From Viola odorata (Eukaryota > Streptophyta > Magnoliopsida > Malpighiales > Violaceae), in contig OY829538.1 of the NCBI GenBank assembly GCA_963691705.1, positions 32,136,836 to 32,200,835 on the forward strand: 64,000 nt of DNA, in the 5' to 3' direction. Positions 9,880 through 22,476 of the stretch are shown piece after piece (positions within the stretch are counted from its first letter, which is position 1; every line of letters starts with the position of its first letter). Made by a program: the position numbers and the translations under genes. A model generated the notes under the pieces. The model saw only the letters and a program-made list of their open reading frames with translations, did no database searches and was not told where the DNA came from.

Positions 9880-10760
9880 TTACAGATTTTACAACTCAGG
9901 TATTCTTAATTAACTTAAAATAACGTAATTACGTGATTAAAGTAGATTTCCGTAATTACGTAATTTAAGTAGCTTTGCGTGAATTGTAGTTCAACAGTAC
10001 GGATTATGAGTACTTCCGTAAATAAAACTTCATAATTACGTAACGCGTAACTAAAATTTACGTAAAACTACTTAAAGTACGTAATTACGGAAATCTATGT
10101 TAGTTATGACTTCTACAACTCATGTATCCGTAATTAACTTAAATTTTCGTAATTACATATTAAATAGTTTTACGTGAATTTTAGTTCATCGTTATGGATT
10201 ATGAGTACCCTCGTAAATGGAACTTTATGATTACTTAACAATGAACTAAAATTTACGTAAAGCTATTTAAATAACGTAATTACGAATATTTAGTAACGTT
10301 ACATCTTCTACAACTCAAGTATCCATAACTAAACTTCGATTTATATAATTACGTAATTTAAGTAGTTTTAGCTGAATTTTAGTTTATCGTTACAGATTAT
10401 GAGTACTTCTGTAAATGAAACTTCATAATTACGTAACCCAAAACTAAAATTTACGTAAAACTACTTAAATTATGGAAATGTAAGTTAGTTACAGGTTCTG
10501 CAACTCAAGTATCTGTAATTAACTTAAATTTACGTAATTATATAATTTAATTAGATTTACGTAAATTTAAGTCCATCGGTACAGATTATAAGTACTTTCG
10601 TAAATGAAACTTCAAATTACGTAACGTATAACTAAAATTAAAGTAAACTAACTTAAACTACGTAATTACAAAACTTTAGTAATGTTACGAATTCAGCAAC
10701 TCAAGAAATTGTAATTAACTTAAAATTACATAATTACATACTTTTAAGTCTAATTTTACA
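9880..10760. repeat. Palindromic tandem array, about 195-bp unit, 4-5 copies
   Basis: The marker ACAACTCA.GTAT recurs at about 9890, 10115, 10308, 10500 and 10696 (spacing 192-225 bp). Each unit contains an inverted repeat: in unit 1, arm 9949-9991 (CCGTAATTACGTAATTTAAG start) pairs with 10049-10090, separated by a ~57-base loop. Units 2-4 repeat the same arms with more mismatches. The arms are full of TACGTA and ACGT cores. Confidence 0.85.
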
Positions 10761-11815
10761 TAATTATTTAAATGAGTGAAATTAAATATTTATAAATTAA
10801 TTTAAGGGACGAGAAAAATATATATTACCAAACATACATATAAGACAAATAATATATATATTTTAATTGGATATGACTTTTTTAAAAAATAGTTAAAATA
10901 TCCCTTTGAAGTAACGGTAACTTTTAAGTCGTGTTAGAAAACACCAATTTTTTTGTCATTTCTTACTTGATATTTGGCTTAGAATGGCTAATATATATTA
11001 TTCCAAATTAATAGTTTTTTATCTTATAAATAGGTAAAGTTTCTAATATACATTTTTGGGTAAACTATAATAAAATCTTTCATTTAACCCCCTTAGTTTA
11101 AAAGTGTGCACTATAAACTTTACAGTTTTCTGAAAGTTACAATCTTAACCGTTTAAGTACATAAAAAATCCAAAATGAATCATTAAAAAATGAGAAAAAT
11201 GTAAAATTTGGAAAAAAATGTAACTAATATAGTAGAATGTAATATAATGAAAAGAAAATAATTTTTTTTATTGTGTTTTTGATTTGTTAGTTTTAAAAAT
11301 ATTTCTTTATTATTTATTTCAATTTTTAGTGGAGTAAACTCTCTCATATTTATTATAATGTCTATCATTTTTTCATAAATTTTGACTTAATTTATCATTT
11401 ATTTGGAATTTTTTAACTAATAGAAAGTTTAAAATTGTAATTTTTGGAAAATTATAAGGTTTATATTTGCAAGCTTTTAAATTATATGAGGTTAAGTGAA
11501 AATATTTTATAAATTATAGAGTTTTTTATGTGGTCTATCATATATTTTTCGTATAAAGTTATTTTTTATTCTTATATAATAAATGATTTATTAGTGTATA
11601 AATTTTGTTATTTTCCGGGGCCCAAAGTTTTTCAATATTTTTCGGTGCTTAAAGTTTCTTACGACAAACATATTTATATTTTCTTCAACGTGGAAAGATT
11701 TTTATTATTTTTAGGCATACAAATTCTGTCTTGCTCTTCAAGAATTAGTACAACACATCTGACACAAATCACACAACTACTCGCTACTTCCTTTTTTTTT
11801 TTTTTTTTTTTTTAA
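10761..11815. other. AT-rich intergenic DNA ending in a T22 run
   Basis: No gene seen. Very AT-rich, with only short chance ORFs. It ends with 22 consecutive T (11792-11813), flanked by near-identical CTCGCTAC(C)TTC strings (11780-11790 and 11818-11827), which may reflect slippage or a poly(A)-tailed retro-insertion scar. Confidence 0.5.
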
Positions 11816-12297
11816 AGCTCGCTACCTTCTCTACCACGCCAGATAACCCATTTCCTTGACGCCTACTGGCCAATCGTGTAAGCGAAAAGAGTTCAGACCA
11901 CCTGAAAACCGTGCACCCGCGCTACACAGGAGTTTTTCTCTTCCTCACCACACCAACAAGCCACAAACCTCCCTAAAACCCTCTTTCTCGCCTCGACTGT
12001 ACTGCTCCTCTTCAACCCTGTCCCTTTCATGACGAAAGAAAATTAACAAATTCTTCTCTCTCTGTCACGATTGCAGCGCTGTTCCATACTCAAAACCGTA
12101 AGTTGGGGATAAATAAACCGTTTATTTCCTTTATTCATCGCTCAAGCTCACTTTGCTCTTCATAATCACATCCCGTAGTGTTTCCTGTATCTTATATTCT
12201 TCTATCTTTTGTTGTGTTTTTAGCATTTTGAGGAAGCGGTTTGTATGCGTTGTGTCAGTGTGCTTGTGAGTAATATAATACTTGAAAACAGACGAAA
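11816..12297 (+). promoter_or_regulatory. Promoter and 5' UTR of the LETM1-like gene
   Basis: The base composition changes abruptly from AT-rich to mixed here. A CCAAT box lies at 11870-11874. From about 11930 the sequence is pyrimidine-rich and leader-like. A GTAAGT donor at 12098 and an acceptor at 12290-12291 (TTGAAAACAG) suggest a 5' UTR intron of about 194 bp ending six bases before the start codon. The transcription start itself cannot be read. Confidence 0.5.
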
Positions 12298-15200
12298 ATG
12301 GCGAGCAGGGTTATACTTAGGAGGAGGAAAGTAGTGTCGGATTATTTCAATTCGTCACCTCGCTCCATCTACAGCTTCCAATCTCTCGGGAATGCAGGGC
12401 GGCGTTTTGATTCCCGTAGTTTGTACACCTCTGGTTGTGCTAATCGAAGCAACGATGATGAGAAGGAACCGGCAAACAGCTTGGTTGTTTCTGGTGTGCC
12501 TGGCCATGGTTGTTTTAGGGGTTACTCTAGTGCTTCCGGTTTAGGTTTGGGATATGTGAAATCAGAGTTTTGTACTCCCATGACCGCAGTGTCGATGCTG
12601 TCTGTGCGTTATGCATCCACTGCCGCAGCTAAGCAGCCTGAGATGGGGAGCGATGATGAGGGAAATGAAGGTATGGTTGGTAAAAGGAGGAAGGAGGCGT
12701 CACCCGAAGAATGTGATCAGGCTGTTGAGGGTTTGAGCTCTGTGAAAGCAAGAGCAAAGGCTAAAAGGTTGCAGGAATCAAAGAAGTTTGCTAAAGCTAT
12801 CTTGCGAAGAACGTGGGATATCCTTCTTGGAATTGGTCCTGCTTTAAGATCTATTGTGTCTATGAGCAGGTTAATAAGTTTTTTTTTGGTGTTAGGTTTA
12901 AGTTTTAATCAATTATGATTGATGTGTTGTGTAATTTGTTTCTTGTTCTGCAGGGAAGATTGGGCTAAGAAACTTGTTCACTGGAAACATGAGTTTATTT
13001 CTACATTGCAACATTATTGGTTAGGTACTAAGCTTCTGTGGGCCGATATGAGGATTAGTTCAAGATTGCTTTTAAAACTTGCTGGTGGGAAGAGCCTATC
13101 TAGAAGGGAGAGGCAACAGCTAACTCGAACCACTGCAGACATTTTCAGACTAGTCCCGGTTGCAGTTTTTCTCGTTGTTCCATTCATGGAGTTTCTACTT
13201 CCTTTTGCTCTGAAATTGTTTCCCAATATGTTGCCTTCAACTTTTCAAGATAAGATGAAAGAGCAGGTATTTATATTTAATGGCCAATTCCACTTTCTTT
13301 CTAATTAAGTGGGAGCACTGCAATTCCCCTTGTTGCTGTTTTTCTTCTTCTGGAAATATATGAGCAAGCTAACATTGGATGCTGTATCTTTTGAAAATAG
13401 AGCTTCACCTTATTTTGTTCCCCCATAGTGTAACATTCTTAAGTTAGATAATCATTGTTTGATACTGAAATAGGTGTGTTTTGGCTTTATTTGTTGTATT
13501 TTGGTTTTCTTAGCCTGATTAATGAATTTCATTATGAGCATCTTCTTCATTGTTAACTTATGAAGGTACTGTAAGCTTGTCCTTTGAGAGGCTCTAATTA
13601 GATTAATATTCAACATTGAATGACTTTAAAAATAGCAGCATGGAGGCACCAAAGCTTAGCTCATTTTGACTAGTTCCTAGCTTCTCAATGCTGATTCTCA
13701 TATCCAGGGTCATTATATTTCTGGCTTCTCCTAACTAGATGGTTATTTCTTGTAATTATTCAATGTGCAGGAGAAATTGAAAAGGAATCTAAATGCAAGG
13801 ATAGAATATGCCAAGTTTCTTCAGGATACTGCTAAAGAAATGGCCAAGGAAGTACAAAAATCTCGGAGTGGAGAAATTAAGAAAACAGCTAAAGATCTTG
13901 ACGATTTTTTGAGCAGAGTAAGCATGTTTAGTTCCAACTCCTCTTTGATTTACTTGTTTTGTTTATTGTAATGTTCATTTTTACCAATGTTAGCTGCAAA
14001 AATTTAGGTTAGAAGGGGTGCTGGTGTTTCCAATGAGGAGATTTTGGGCTTTGCCAAGCTTTTCAATGATGAATTAACATTGGATAATGTCAATAGGTTG
14101 GTTTTGTTCCCTGTATTCTGTTACGTTTTTCTCATGATTATATTAGTTGCTTGTGATTGTCATTTGTGCTTTTCTGTTTGATTTTCTCTTCTCCAGGCCT
14201 CGATTAGTCAACATGTGCAAGTATATGGGAATCAGTCCATTTGGAACTGATGCATATTTGCGTTTTATGCTCCGGAAAAGACTCCAGAGGTATATGTTTT
14301 CCTTTCTAAATAAATTAATGCATTTCAAGTTGAGTATGGACACATGGATTGTGTTCTCCTCAGAATGATACAGAATGTCATCTGTCACGCCTATGTATTG
14401 AAGGATAAAGAAGGATGATAAGATGATTCAAGCAGAGGGAGGTGTGGAGTCTCTGTCTGAGGACGAACTTCGTGAAGATTGTAGGGAAAGGGGTATGCTA
14501 GGACTCCTCTCAGTTGATGAAATGAAGCAACAGGTTTTTGGCTTTGAACTCACCTAATCTGATTTGTAGGCTTCATTTTCTTTGGTTTACTCGGATGTGA
14601 GAAACGAAAAAATAGTCTGCTGGTGTTCATTCACATCTTCATTTTTCCAACTTTTGCACCCATCATTTTCCAAGTTTATGCGTAAAATTAGGGGTTAAGA
14701 AAAATACACCATAGTCATACAAGATTGAAAAGACGGAAAAAAAATATAGTTTCTGAAACAAGATTCTTTTTCAGACAATGAAATTATTTCCTTTGTTCTT
14801 TCAGTAAAAAAAATTAATAACAAGGAAACGTTTAATATTTTGGTGTTGATTACATAGGAGTCATGAGATTATGATTGTCGTGGTTTGCTAACTTTATGAA
14901 ATCTCTTCACAGCTTCGTGATTGGCTGGATCTTTCTCTCAATCACTCTGTGCCATCTTCCCTTTTGATCCTTTCAAGGTGATCATCAAGTGTCCCATTTA
15001 ATTTTGGCTTCACTCATGTATGTGTTTGCAACTTCACATCTACTTAGATTTGAAGTTGAATGTGAGTTGTCTAATCTGAGGACTGATGTGCAGGGCCTTC
15101 ACTGTATCTGGAAAGTTGAAACCAGAGGAAGCTGTTCGAGCAACACTTTCTTCTCTTCCTGATGAGGTTGTGGACACTGTTGGCGTCACAGCCTTGCCTT

Positions 15201-17460
15201 CAGAAGATAGTGTTTCAGAAAGGAGAAGGAAGCTTGAGTACCTTGAGATGCAGGAAGAACTGATTAAGGTAAAAATTTATTACAATTTTCTTCAAGTTAT
15301 TGGTCACCCAAGTGCTTCCTTTACGTCATTAAAGATTTTCTTGCTTGAGTTGATGCATTTTGTTTCATATTAAGTCAACTGAGATGACGGAAAACTGTGG
15401 TTTCAATGTTGTGATCATCTCTTAACATGTCTGGTAAACGAGGTTAAAAGCCAAGGTTTATGTGCGATCCACATACTGAATACCTTAAAAATGAACCCAA
15501 AGAACCTTTTTGAGACTCGAGCTCTTTTTAAATACCTTATTTATTTCTGAAATAAACTTCTAGGAGGAGGAAGATAAAGAGGAAGAAGAGCTGGCTGCAA
15601 TGAAAGATTCTACAATTCCTGAAGAGGATTTGGCGCTTAAAGAGAAGACCATACGAACTGCTAGAGATGCACAGGAACAAGCTAGGGCCAGAGCATTTGA
15701 GAAACAGGAGCAGCTGTGTGAACTTAGTCGTGCACTGGCTGTTTTAGCTTCAGCATCTGTAAGGATTATAACTTTTCAGTAATTCTGATGTTTTATTTAT
15801 TTCTTTACTTTGAACGGTGATGTGTTCTGTCTGCTAATTTTCATTTGCTGTAACCTTGTAGTCAGTGAGCCGAGAGCGTGAAGAATTCCTGAGCTTAGTC
15901 AATAGGGAGGTAATATCAACCTTGCACATTAATGCATTGTGAATTTTCTTTTAGTCGTGCTGAATATTTACATGCCCACTTCATATGCTTGTTGATGACT
16001 AATTTTGTTTCGGAAGTTTAGCAACTGTGTACTAGTTGCTATATTTTCCACATGGAAAGCCCAGTTTGATCTCTAATTAAGCACAGCAATCACAAACTAA
16101 CTTGTTTGATTGCCTTACATCTTCAGATAGAGCTATACAATAGTATGGTAGAAAACGAGGATATAGATGGCGAAAAAGAGGCTATGAAGGCATATAGAGC
16201 TGCAAGGGAGGATGGTGATCGTTCTTCTGAAATGGAAGAACGTGAAGAGGTCTCTTCTGCACTTATTGACAGGGTAAGATTCATATTCCAACATTTCTTT
16301 GGCTCCTATTAGACATCCTATATATCTCTATAGCAGTGGTTATTAATCCCTTTACTATATTCAGGTTGATGCCATGCTCCAAAATCTTGAGAAGGAGATC
16401 GATACTGTGGATGCTGAAATTGGTGACCGTTGGCGACTACTGGACAGGTGCGTCATTTTTTTTCCTCTTCCCGATAATGCCTCATTCTCTCTATTATGCA
16501 TGTGGAAATCATTTATCAAGACTTTTATCTGTTGACCTGGTTTTTCAACTGAAGATCGTTGTGTCCAATATGTTAACTTAGGGACATGACTTTGACAGTT
16601 GAAGTAAACCTGATGACCGTGTTAGGGGAACTGCCAGAACTAGGCTTGACTACTCTTTCAGAAGATAGGCTTTAGTGGCTATTTTGCACCTGGAAGGGAT
16701 AGGATTGTAGTAATAGAAAAGATGCAATTTCCGTGAATGATAATAGCTAATATCAATTGATATTATATGTATGCAGGGATTATGATGGGAAAGTAACTCC
16801 CGAGGAGGTTGCTTCAGCTGCTGCGTACTTGAAGGATACATTAGATAAGGAAGGCATCCAAGAACTGATCAGCAATCTTTCTAAAGATGGAGGTCAGTCA
16901 GCTAGTCATTCTTTCATTCCCCACACACATGCATCATTATGCTAGACATGACTAAGTAAATATTCAAGTGATTTTTTTGTAGAAAGATGCCATTGTTTTA
17001 ACCTACTCCTGGGCTACTTGGCATAGCAGAAAACATCTCTTTTCTCAATTATAATGCAAACAAATGTTCCTCGTGTTTAACCTGAATCCAGGACATAGAA
17101 ATCAGATCCCAATATGTGGTGTTATTCTTATTATCCCTTCTTAAAGGGGAGACTGAGATTGTGTAACAAGGACAGGAAAAGTAGTGGTAGATCATGAACT
17201 GCTCCTTTCTTTGATTATATTCCTTTATCTTGAATCATTTACTTTGTCTTATTTGTATTATGATGCAACACCTTTTTTTAGTTTGGAATTTATGATGTTA
17301 CACGTTTGATTACTCTACTGTTGCAAGTATCCGATCCTTGTAACTAACTGGTATTTTGGTCCTTATAATTGTAACAGATGGGAAGATTCTCGTCGAAGAC
17401 ATAGTGAAGATGGGCAGCAGCCAGACAGAAGATAGCAATCCATCTGAGGAGGGGAATTGA
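12298..17460 (+). CDS. LETM1: LETM1-like mitochondrial inner-membrane protein, 14 exons
   Basis: Mitochondrial K+/H+ (and proposed Ca2+) exchange and inner-membrane organisation protein of the LETM1/Mdm38 family. Exons: 12298-12869, 12954-13266, 13771-13917, 14008-14096, 14197-14289, 14404-14533, 14913-14977, 15094-15268, 15564-15758, 15862-15909, 16127-16273, 16365-16447, 16777-16892, 17378-17460. All introns are GT-AG and all phases join, giving 2256 nt and 751 residues, typical for plant LETM1. The N-terminus (MASRVILRRRK) is Arg-rich and lacks acidic residues, like a presequence. Residues about 256-279 form the membrane helix with the family motif VPFMEFLLP, followed by LKLFPNMLPSTF. The ribosome-binding-like LETM domain follows. 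About 505-620 is a charged coiled coil. An EF-hand loop with ligands D685, D687, D689, E696 precedes a degenerate second loop at 721-732 (S in position 1). No stop or frameshift seen. Confidence 0.95.
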
Positions 17461-18076
17461 TGAACACTTGTCCATGATTCTAACCATTTTTAGTTAGCTA
17501 CACAATATTCTGTTTGTCATTAGGAACCTGCAGTGTGGTTTGCCATATATGAGCGAAGCTTGGAATGCTTCAGGTGCCATCCATCAAGTTTTTTGGTATT
17601 GACCTTTAAACCTACCTGGTCCGAGTGCTTACGAATGGTATATAACGTAACCATGGTTTTAGCTATCGTTACTATTAGTATTGCTGTAAAAGGGGAACGT
17701 TGATGCCTAGAAAGTGATGCGCAGAGAATCAAATCTAGTGAACTTTCTAGCTATATATTTTGGACTAATTGGGTTATAAACTATTGATTTGTGCATGTAT
17801 TGGTTTCCATATAGAAACCTTAGACGCTGCATGTTTCCAACATCTTGGAGCATTTCGTTGCCTTATATATTTTAGGAATCTCCACATTGATCTCTAATAG
17901 TTTTGAAACTTCCAAAATAAACCTACAATTTTAGTAGAGGGCATTGAGGGCATGTGACGTGTCTGTCTATTTTACGAAAAAATCAATAGTTTACAAATAA
18001 TTTACCGGTACATTAGTCACCAACCTTAGTAAAATCTAACCGGCTCTTGGTCCCACAAATAAGTTGCAACCCTATT
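17461..18076. other. 3' UTR and spacer between LETM1-like gene and UGT relic
   Basis: AT-rich, with no coding signal on either strand. The 3' end of the LETM1 transcript probably falls in the first 350 bp, but no strong AATAAA is visible close to the stop, and the AATAAA at about 17915 may be too far. The two genes converge here. Confidence 0.5.
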
Positions 18077-19894
18077 CTAGGTTTCTAGCATACTTCCAGT
18101 CTGGTAACTTACCAACTTGGACACCAATTTCTTAATGTTCTCATCTGAAGAACCACTTTGACTAACAGCTTTTACCGCCAATTCTCTCCATTTCTTACGA
18201 TTCTCCTTAATTTCTCCTCCCTTTTCACCTTCCATCACCTCTTTTATACACCTCTGAATCTCCCCTCTTCTAACAATCCCATCCTCATCAACCTTGACCC
18301 TAATCCCCACTTTCCAAACATCCTCAACCATCTTAGCATTCGGTGGCTGATCGGTCCATTGCGGCATGGCCACCATTGGCACCCCTAAACTTATTGCCTC
18401 AATTGTTGAGTTCCAACCGCAATGTGTTAGAAAACATCCCACGCTTTCACTAGCTAGCACTTTCACTTGAGGGCTCCATCCCACAACACAACCTTCCTCC
18501 CCTAACTCTTGCACAAATGTTGTTGGGAGTTTTGCTTGTTCAGTCGCTCTTATTACCCACAAGAAATACATATTGGTGCTCTTTAGGCCACAAGGGAGCT
18601 CCTCCATTTGCTTGAGGCTTAGATCAGAGATGCTGCCAAAGGCCACATAGATGACTGACTTTGGTGGAAATGGAAAAAGCATCTGATTTGAAGAGATCAA
18701 GGCCGTAATAGTATTAGTCATCGTCTTCAATGCGTTTGTCTAAGTAAATGGAAGGAACTGTTGGCCCAATTGTTAACACTGGACAGGCTTTTGACATTGC
18801 CTTTACTGCCTGTTAAAAACAATCAGAGAAAAAACAGAAGATAACTTTAGTAGCGCAATTGACAATTGAAAAGAGAAAAAAATAAATAGAAATCAACTAA
18901 TTAAGTGACGACGTTAGTCCTCGTATCTCATTTCCAATAAAATGGAACCAAGTACTCCAAACTTAAATTTCAGTGACTAAATTGAGATATTAGGGTGCTA
19001 TGGTGGCTTTTTTCAAAAATAAAAATACATTAAAATGCATACTTAACTTCACGTACTCAAACGAAATTTATTCTTTCCTAACAAAAAAACTAAATGAAAA
19101 CATGTTCTAAGTTGAACGTTATTCTATAAAAAAATCTCACATAAAAGGAAAATCATAAAAGAAAAGCTATATATGTGTAGATGGAACAAAATAAGCTAAA
19201 ATATAGTACCAAAAAAGAAAAATAAATAAAAAAACGTGTATACCTCAGCTTCTAGCTCGTAGAAAGTATTGATAAGGACGTAATCAACTTTGTGGGTATT
19301 GGAGAATTGGTTTAACAACATCTTGAAGTAGGCTGGATAGGAACCAGGCACATTGACGAACGACGGCATCTCTCTATACTTGAGTTCCGGTAAGCCGGGA
19401 ATTCTCACCGGCGAGGAAGAAATAGGCAGAGTTAACAACTTATGTTGAATATGGTAATTAAAAAAATCAACCACACAAGGCTGGGTAAAAAAAGCAGCAG
19501 CCATGAGCCCAAATTGCTAGGCCACATCCAAGGCCCAATGGCAAAACGGCTCGTAGACCACACAATCAATTGGGCTGGGCGTGGCCTTATACTTGGTGAT
19601 AAGGTTAGAAATGGATTTTGAGCCTTCAAGCTCTAGGTGAGCAAGATAGAGTTCGGAGTCGCCGGACCTAGGGAACCCTTCATCGTCGAACCCATCGGAG
19701 ATGACATCGAGGTGGACAGGGCCGACGGATGAGCTGAGGTGCATGGCCTTGGCTAGGAAGACAGATGTGACTAAGGTGGATTTTAGGCCTAGAGAGACCA
19801 GCCTCCTTGCAAATTGGACCATTGGATTTACATGTCCTTAGCCTGGATAAGGGATTAGGAGGACATGCCCTTTAGATCTACTTTCCTCATCCAT
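18077..19894 (-). pseudogene. UGT74-like UDP-glycosyltransferase pseudogene
   Basis: Family 1 glycosyltransferases move glucose from UDP-glucose onto small acceptors in the cytosol. The structure is typical of UGT74: exon 1 19894-19244 (ATG at 19894-19892), a single intron at the usual place after ELEAE, exon 2 18809-18077. The 44-residue PSPG donor-binding box is intact at 18478-18347, running from W to Q with HCGWNS in the middle. The gene is broken: TAA at 19840-19838 where GQGHVNP is expected, TAG at 19519-19517, TAA at 18718-18716, and a small deletion with frameshift between about 18700 and 18670, just before VIYVAFGS. Substrate cannot be inferred. Confidence 0.9.
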
Positions 19895-20528
19895 TGTGTT
19901 TGAACTCTATCTTTTAATGCAATATCCTCTTCCTTTACAAAATTGAGACCAAGTAATACATATATATACACATTATTGGTGCCGTGGTAAGTGAATAAAA
20001 AGCACCAAGAGGATATTATTGGGATTTGGGACACGTGCTAAATAGGAAAAAATATTGAGTGATCCGCTGTCAATTCACACTTTGCAGCAAAGTTATTAAA
20101 ATTGAGCTGGATAGTGAATCGTTTGTATATTAAACCGCTCAGCTCATGATTAATTGATTCACAAATTCAACTAAATTGAACCGATTGATTTCTTAAAAAT
20201 ATAATATACATACAAATTTATACAATATTTTTTTATTAAAGTAAATAACAAGTTAAAAGTAAGTATTAAGAAATAAACTTAGTTATATAATAATTAATAA
20301 TTAATGTAAAAAAAGAGTTCATGGTTAGTTTCTCTAAGTCAAGAACCAAACCATAAAGTCAAAAAAATCACAGTAATAACAAAAACGAAAGGTGCATGAG
20401 TGCAGTCATGCCATCCAAAGACTACCCATTAATATACTCCAAATTGGCAACTTGTATTAAAATTACAAATCCATATAATCCAAATTCCAAATTAGTCATG
20501 AACATAATAAAATAAACATCCAAAATGA
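19895..20528. other. Intergenic AT-rich DNA
   Basis: No gene, RNA or repeat family recognised. It lies upstream of the UGT relic and beyond the acidic C-terminal tail of the hAT relic. Confidence 0.45.
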
Positions 20529-21579
20529 TTAAACATTACATTTGCGATAAAAAAAATTAATGAGCCACAACACTTTGACCAAACACATAATTAGTTCAAA
20601 ATAAAAAACCAAACACCCCAAGTGCAAATACTTATTCCCATTCACTGGTTCTATTTGTTGAGATTGTACCATCCCCTCGGATATATCTTCATAACCATGT
20701 TCACTTTCAATACCGAGCAATTCATTTTCATCATTGTTTTCATCATCAATGTCCGTATTCTCAATATTCAACTCCGGTATTATCCAACATTACAAAAATA
20801 CAAGTGATAATTAGTTAGACATTAGTTTTTTTTTATATTAGTAATACGTTAAAGTTAATAAACATAAGTTGAGTAATTAGTAATAGTAATTACCATCATT
20901 TTAATATCTTCAATGTTACATGCTTCCATATCTCCTCGAAAGCATCCAATTCATCATTTGTTAAACCTGGTAGATTTTCTAATGTGCAAATATCATTAAA
21001 TCTAAACTCCTCAAAATTGATAGGTCATAATTTCTTCCCTTAAAAGACCTACAAAAATAATACAATTTTAAAAGTCTTTTTTCTAACAAAATAAATAGTT
21101 TATACACAAAAATAAAGGTTATGCAAAAAATTATAATTAAAAACAATCAAAATACTTTTGTTGGAGTGCTAGATTGCAATGAACAAAAACCAAGTCATTG
21201 AGCCTTTGATCCTCCAATCTATTTCTTCTCTTGGAGTAAATATGCTGAAAAATGCTCTAATTTCGCTCACAACTAGAGGAATTACATGTTTGGCTTAACA
21301 CTCGAATATCCAATTTCTACAAATTTGGTGCAGCACTTGCGTAAGTGTGCCACCACTCATCTACATAAACAATAAATATTAGTTAAAACTTAAAATGATT
21401 CATTATGTTTTTTTATTATAACTACAAAAAGAATAAGCATTATGGTAAAATAATTTTACCTGGAGGCATAACAACACTGTCATTAATTGCAGTAATACGA
21501 CCAAAGTCACCTTTCCCACTTTTGAAAATCCTCATCTCACTTGTCAACTTACTTGACAAAGCCTCGTTTCCATAATCAT
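20529..21579 (-). pseudogene. hAT transposase, C-terminal half with dimerisation domain
   Basis: Cut-and-paste DNA transposase relic on the minus strand. From 21579 leftwards: YGNEALSSKLTSEM and IFKSGKGDFGR, the hAT region before the dimerisation domain. A GTAAAATT donor at about 21462 and an acceptor before DEWWHTY at about 21362 suggest an intron. Then comes the hAT C-terminal dimerisation domain (WWHTYASAAPNL, RVLSQTCNSSSCERN, RRNRLEDQRLNDLVFVH, about 21360-21160), another probable intron, and an acidic tail (to 20529). In-frame stops occur after APNL and CERN. The upstream half is at 33996-34322, separated by the Tat-like insertion at 21580-33995. Confidence 0.85.
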
Positions 21580-22210
21580 TGTAGACACCAAAATTTCGGC
21601 TCATCTTAAAATATTCGGTCCAGTTTATAAAGAACCACGAAGCCCATTTACCAAAATCCATGAACTTTATGTGCTCGAGCCCATCAACAAGTTCATATTT
21701 GGATGGGTCAAAACCCATCTCATTTTTATTTATTAATTTGATTAAATATCAAATTAATTAATATTTAGACCAATGAGATGAAGACACGTGCCGTCTTTCC
21801 AATTTAGAATCACCCTTATGAGCCTATAAATAGAGGCCTCATCAGAGGGTGAAGGGGGGAGATTTTTGGAGACAAACTACTGCAAAGATCAAGACCAAAC
21901 GTATGATCCTCAAGAACTAGAGAAGAACTACAAGCTGATTTAAGGCCAATTCTTTCTCTCAAATCAAATCAAATCAAGGAGAAGCCACAACCTGATTCAA
22001 GGTCGGTTTCTTCTCAAAACCGCAAGCTACAAGCTAATTCAAGGCCAGCCTATTATCCATCAAATTTAAATCCAAGCCCAAATTCGGAGTGAAGATCGAT
22101 TCATTAATTAGAGGAATCAAGAGATGAAGAACCACTTTATATTTTACATTAATCATTTGTAATTTGACACGTGTAATTTTCCCTTGTTAAGGAGGAAATT
22201 TGTGTGTACA
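21580..22210 (+). repeat. 5' LTR of Tat-like element (631 bp)
   Basis: Begins TGTAGACACC, ends GTGTGTACA; near-identical to 33366-33995 with scattered differences. It contains a CACGTG G-box at 21785-21790, a TATAAATA box at 21825-21832 and a second ACACGTGT near 22168. Confidence 0.93.
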
Positions 22211-22216
22211 AATTTC

Positions 22217-22234
22217 TGGCACGCCCAGTGGGAC
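22217..22234 (+). other. Primer-binding site region of Tat-like element
   Basis: TGGCACGCCCAGTGGGAC starts six bases after the 5' LTR, the normal place for the minus-strand primer site. I cannot assign the tRNA with confidence. Confidence 0.6.
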
Positions 22235-22285
22235 ACTACTCTCCTCTCATCTCTTGAATCACACTCCTCAAATCAAGATCTAACA

Positions 22286-22476
22286 ATGACTTTAAGTCAG
22301 ACCAACGACTCCTTCCTGAAGCACTTCAAGATCTTCAAGAAAATCTTCCAGCAACACGTGCTCGCACTAGAGCTAGAAGAGCCCAGTTGGTGTCACCATT
22401 GAAGCAATTTCCCCGTAGGGGAAAATCCAGAAGAAAGGTCGCCAAAGAAGTCCAGACAAGATCTTAGGGTTACTAC
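22286..22476 (+). pseudogene. Gag leader / N-terminal fragment of Tat-like element
   Basis: A short plus-strand fragment between the primer site and the chromovirus insertion. ATG at 22286 opens a 38-codon frame. An overlapping frame is strongly basic (RARTRARRAQ, FPRRGKSRRK), which fits a gag N-terminus. It is too short and decayed to fix the frame. The homologous capsid continues at about 24956. Confidence 0.4.

Noticed and set aside
11528..11815. 95-codon ORF ending in poly-Phe
   Set aside because: Created by the T22 run in AT-rich DNA; no family resemblance.
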